Below are positions 61,614 to 64,000 of a stretch of 64,000 nucleotides of DNA, piece after piece. Every line of letters starts with the position of its first letter. The stretch's first letter is position 1. Source of the DNA: Verrucomicrobiales bacterium (GTDB lineage: Bacteria > Verrucomicrobiota > Verrucomicrobiia > Verrucomicrobiales > DEV007); the NCBI GenBank assembly GCA_012960505.1, contig DUBC01000011.1, forward strand, positions 35,115 to 99,114, read 5' to 3'. The translations under genes were made by a program, and so were the position numbers. The notes under the pieces are model-generated. The model was not told the origin of the DNA and made no database searches. It worked only from the letters and a program-made list of their open reading frames with translations.

Positions 61614-62156
61614 ATGTCACGTATTGGAAATAAACCTGTAGAAGTTCCAGAAAAGGTAAACGTAACCATTTCTGAGGGCGCTCAATTATCCGTTGAGGGA
61701 CCGTTAGGGAAGTTGGAATGGGGTATTCCTGATGGGATCGAACTGAACCAAGAAGAGTCGACTCTTGTTTTGACCAGGAAGGATGATTCTAGAAAGAATA
61801 AGGCGATGCATGGTACAGCTAGGAGTTTAGTTGCGAATATGGTGGAAGGAGTTAGTAAAGGATTTCAGAGAAAATTAGAAATTCACGGTGTTGGTTTTCG
61901 TGCCGCAGTGAAAGGTAAGGTGTTAGATTTATCTTTAGGATTTTCCCATCCTGTCCAGCATCCAATCCCCGAAGACGTTAAAGTTACAGTGGAGGAAAAT
62001 ACTAAAATTACAGTAGAAGGCTTCAATAAGCAGGTCGTTGGTCAGTTCGCATCGGAGGTCAGAGCGTATTATCCGCCAGAGCCATATAAAGGAAAGGGCG
62101 TTCGCTACGCGGATGAACAGGTAAGACGTAAAGCCGGTAAGAGCGTTGCTAGTTAA
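61614..62156 (+). CDS. rplF: 50S ribosomal protein L6
   Basis: 180 aa. SRIGNKPVEVPEKVNVTISE start, GVSKGFQRKLEIHGVGFRAA in the repeat, and YYPPEPYKGKGVRYADEQVR near the C terminus, the sarcin-ricin-contact side. Normal length. Confidence 0.98.
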   Translation: MSRIGNKPVEVPEKVNVTISEGAQLSVEGPLGKLEWGIPDGIELNQEESTLVLTRKDDSRKNKAMHGTARSLVANMVEGVSKGFQRKLEIHGVGFRAAVKGKVLDLSLGFSHPVQHPIPEDVKVTVEENTKITVEGFNKQVVGQFASEVRAYYPPEPYKGKGVRYADEQVRRKAGKSVAS

Positions 62157-62192
62157 AAAGAGATAAAAATTAAAATCTAAATTTTCAATCAA

Positions 62193-62552
62193 ATGGCAAA
62201 TATTAATCGTAAGAAGAACAGACGACGCGTTCATTTTAGAATTCGAAAGAAAGTGGAGGGAACGGAGGTTCGTCCACGGTTAGCTGTTCATTTTTCTAAT
62301 AAAAATATATACGCGCAGTTAATTGACGATGATTCTGGTAAGACATTGGCGTCCGCATCCACTAAAGATAAAAAAGCTGGATTAGGAAGTTCGGCTAATT
62401 CGGCTAATGCGGCAAAAGTAGGCACAATTATTGCGGAGCGCGGCAAGTCTGCGGGAATCGATAGTGTGGTTTTCGATAGAGGAGGGTTTATATACAGCCA
62501 AAAAGTAAAAGCCTTAGCTGACGCTGCGCGTGAGGGAGGTCTTAAATTTTAA
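62193..62552 (+). CDS. rplR: 50S ribosomal protein L18
   Basis: 119 aa. [40 protein letters not shown] and [20 protein letters not shown] then AREGGLKF are the 5S-rRNA-binding L18. rpsE follows after 9 bases. Confidence 0.97.
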   Translation: MANINRKKNRRRVHFRIRKKVEGTEVRPRLAVHFSNKNIYAQLIDDDSGKTLASASTKDKKAGLGSSANSANAAKVGTIIAERGKSAGIDSVVFDRGGFIYSQKVKALADAAREGGLKF

Positions 62553-62561
62553 TTTGTTCAA

Positions 62562-63449
62562 ATGAGTAACGAGAAAAAACAAAACGAATCAGAGGAAACT
62601 CCAGCAGCAGAGGAAACTCCAGCAGCAGAGGAAACTTCAACCGCAGAGGAAACTCCAGCAGCAGAGGAAACTCCAGCAGCAGAGGAAACTCCAGCAGCAG
62701 AGGAAACTCCAGCAGCAGAGGAAACTCCAGCAGCAGAGGAAACTCCAGCAGCAGAGGAAACTTCAACCGCAGAGGAAACTTCAACCGCAGAGGAAACTTC
62801 AACCGCAGAGGAAACTCCAGCAGCAGAGGAAACTCCAGCAGCAGAGGAAACTCCAGTCGCAAAGGAAACTCCAGCCAAGGCAGGAGATGGGGATGACAGC
62901 GCTATTAGAAGTAGTACATATACGCCAGCAAAAGAACGTGCTGCAAATGACGGTTCTGATTCTGAAGAGCCAATAGTTGAAGAAAAAGTGGTTGCTATTA
63001 ATAGGTGCGCGAAAGTTGTTAAAGGTGGACGTCGCTTTAGTTTTAGTGCGCTAGTGGTTGCTGGTGATAAGAATGGGAGCGTTGGTTATGGATTCGGAAA
63101 GGCAAACGAGGTTGCTGAATGCATTAAGAAGGCTAGTGAGTCAGCGAAAACTTCGCTGCAAACCGTTCAATTAAGAGGCACCACAATACCTCATGAAACT
63201 ATTGGTGTTTTTGGTGGAGGGAAGGTTCTCTTAAAACCAGCCTCTCCAGGAACAGGTATCATTGCAGGAAGTAATGTTCGTGCCGTTGTAGAGGCTGCAG
63301 GAATAACGGATATACTGACCAAATCTCTTGGCTCTAATAATAATTACAATGTTGTTAAAGCAACACTAGAAGGATTGAAATCACTTAGGACTAGGGAGCA
63401 GGTATACAAGTTGCGAGGTAAGAAATTAGCTGAAAAGAAAGCTCTTTAA
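62562..63449 (+). CDS. rpsE: 30S ribosomal protein S5 with long acidic repeat N terminus
   Basis: 295 aa, about 130 aa longer than usual S5 (about 165). Residues 11-106 are sixteen tandem six-residue units of [12 protein letters not shown] type; residues 107-145 are a further polar linker. The S5 core starts near residue 146 ([20 protein letters not shown]) and continues with [40 protein letters not shown] and [20 protein letters not shown], then [20 protein letters not shown]. The core is complete. The repeats are nearly identical at DNA level, so the tail is recent. It would project from the outside of the 30S body near the mRNA entry. rpmD, usually next, is absent; rplO follows after 26 bases. 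Confidence 0.95.
   Translation: MSNEKKQNESEETPAAEETPAAEETSTAEETPAAEETPAAEETPAAEETPAAEETPAAEETPAAEETSTAEETSTAEETSTAEETPAAEETPAAEETPVAKETPAKAGDGDDSAIRSSTYTPAKERAANDGSDSEEPIVEEKVVAINRCAKVVKGGRRFSFSALVVAGDKNGSVGYGFGKANEVAECIKKASESAKTSLQTVQLRGTTIPHETIGVFGGGKVLLKPASPGTGIIAGSNVRAVVEAAGITDILTKSLGSNNNYNVVKATLEGLKSLRTREQVYKLRGKKLAEKKAL
62592..62879 (+). repeat. Sixteen 18-base tandem repeats in rpsE
   Basis: The unit GAGGAAACTCCAGCAGCA occurs in fifteen near-identical copies (two variants, CCAGCA and TCAACC, alternate in blocks), with a sixteenth degenerate copy. Unit length is a multiple of three, so copy-number change keeps the frame. Confidence 0.95.
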
Positions 63450-63475
63450 AAAGTATAAATATCTAAAATTAGATT

Positions 63476-64000
63476 ATGAGATTGCATAATATTAAACCAA
63501 GACCCGGAGCAAAGCATCGCAGGAAACGACTCGGATGTGGTGAGAGTTCTGGCTTAGGGAAGACAAGTGGACGCGGGCATAAGGGACAAAAATCACGTTC
63601 AGGAGGTGGGGTTAGGTCAACTTTTGAAGGTGGTCAAATGCCATTATATCGTAGATTACCGAAGCGTGGATTTAACAATGCTAGGTTTAAAAAATATTAT
63701 GCAGTTATCAATGTGGGAACATTGGAGGAAATATTTGATGATGGATCTACGGTGAATGAAGAGGCTTTGCGTGATGCGGGTTTGATTAAAGGTCAATACG
63801 CGGGATTGAAAATTCTTGGTCAAGGGGAAGTGAAGAAAAAATTCACGATTGAAGCTGATAGGGTTAGTGCTTCTGCAAAAGAGAAAATTGAAGGCGCAGG
63901 AGGACAAGTGAAAGCGATTGTAGCTGAAACTCCACCAGCCGAAGAGCCACCAGCCGAAGAGCCACCAGCCGAAGAGCCACCAGCCGAAGAGCCACCAGCC
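63476..64000 (+). CDS. rplO: 50S ribosomal protein L15, cut by the window end, with repeat tail
   Basis: Starts at the ATG of 63476: MRLHNIKPRPGAKHRRKRLG, then GHKGQKSRSGGGVRSTFEGG and MPLYRRLPKRGFNNARFKKY, all L15. The L15 core ends near residue 147 (GQVKAIVAE). It then continues with TPPAEEPPAEEPPAEE-type units to the window edge, so the end is missing. The tail is built from 15-base exact repeats and resembles, but is not the same as, the S5 repeat. rpmD (L30) does not separate it from rpsE. Confidence 0.93.
   Translation, partial: MRLHNIKPRPGAKHRRKRLGCGESSGLGKTSGRGHKGQKSRSGGGVRSTFEGGQMPLYRRLPKRGFNNARFKKYYAVINVGTLEEIFDDGSTVNEEALRDAGLIKGQYAGLKILGQGEVKKKFTIEADRVSASAKEKIEGAGGQVKAIVAETPPAEEPPAEEPPAEEPPAEEPPA
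63932..64000 (+). repeat. 15-base tandem repeats at the 3' end of rplO
   Basis: CCACCAGCCGAAGAG is repeated four times exactly and begins a fifth copy at the window edge, encoding PPAEE. The total count is unknown because the window ends. Confidence 0.9.

Noticed and set aside
62542..62878. Two long minus-strand frames opposite the rpsE repeats
   Set aside because: They exist only because the 18-base repeat leaves several frames open; the proteins are pure repeat shadow.

Overview
The window reads as a chromosomal segment of a Verrucomicrobiota-type bacterium. This is an inference from gene content: a ThuA-like protein, a DUF1501/DUF1549-DUF1553 pair, a sulfatase, two CRTAC1/ASPIC-UnbV FG-GAP proteins, a giant CotH/lamin-tail protein, and at least seven exported proteins that share one small C-terminal beta module. 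Most genes are of moderate to low GC. One block (about 21.5-23.9 kb) is visibly more GC-rich and is probably acquired.

Layout. 1-6.1 kb: small housekeeping and envelope genes, including an S14 gene (rpsN) outside its usual ribosomal operon, a ThuA protein and pyrD. 6.2-19.3 kb: one tightly packed nucleotide-synthesis operon, purC-purS-purL-purQ-purM-purF-purD-purE-pyrR-pyrB-pyrC-pyrF, with pyrD divergent at its head. Gene junctions are overlapping or nearly so, suggesting one transcript that makes IMP precursors and UMP together. 19.3-20.9 kb: CCA-adding enzyme and a CAU-anticodon tRNA. 20.9-24.3 kb: accessory DNA with a decayed YwqK-like gene, a GC-rich NupG-type transporter, a GC-rich CBM-like exported protein and a small membrane ORF broken at an A8 tract.

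24.3-49.9 kb: a long run of exported or surface proteins. It holds a secreted ubiquitin-fold protein, a BspA-type leucine-rich-repeat protein with very regular 5-residue repeats, a sulfatase overlapping a candidate polysaccharide lyase, a three-repeat beta protein, a CRTAC1 protein interrupted by an in-frame TGA, a second CRTAC1 protein, the CotH giant, a His-rich exported protein, the DUF1501/PSD1 pair, and a tandem duplicated pair with an InlB-B-like domain and a YbaY/YscW-like domain.

50-64 kb: the str-S10-spc ribosomal region, rpsL-rpsG-fusA-rpsJ-rplC-rplD-rplW-rplB-rpsS-[coiled-coil exported protein]-rplV-rpsC-rplP-rpmC-rpsQ-rplN-rplX-rplE-rpsH-rplF-rplR-rpsE-rplO (cut by the window end). 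Compared with the usual order it lacks tuf, rpsN and rpmD. It carries a foreign coiled-coil gene, and S5, L24 and L15 have low-complexity tails built from short tandem DNA repeats.

Strongest leads: the secreted ubiquitin-like protein, the in-frame TGA in the CRTAC1 gene, the shared C-terminal module, the exported coiled-coil protein inside the S10 operon, and the repeat-built ribosomal protein tails.
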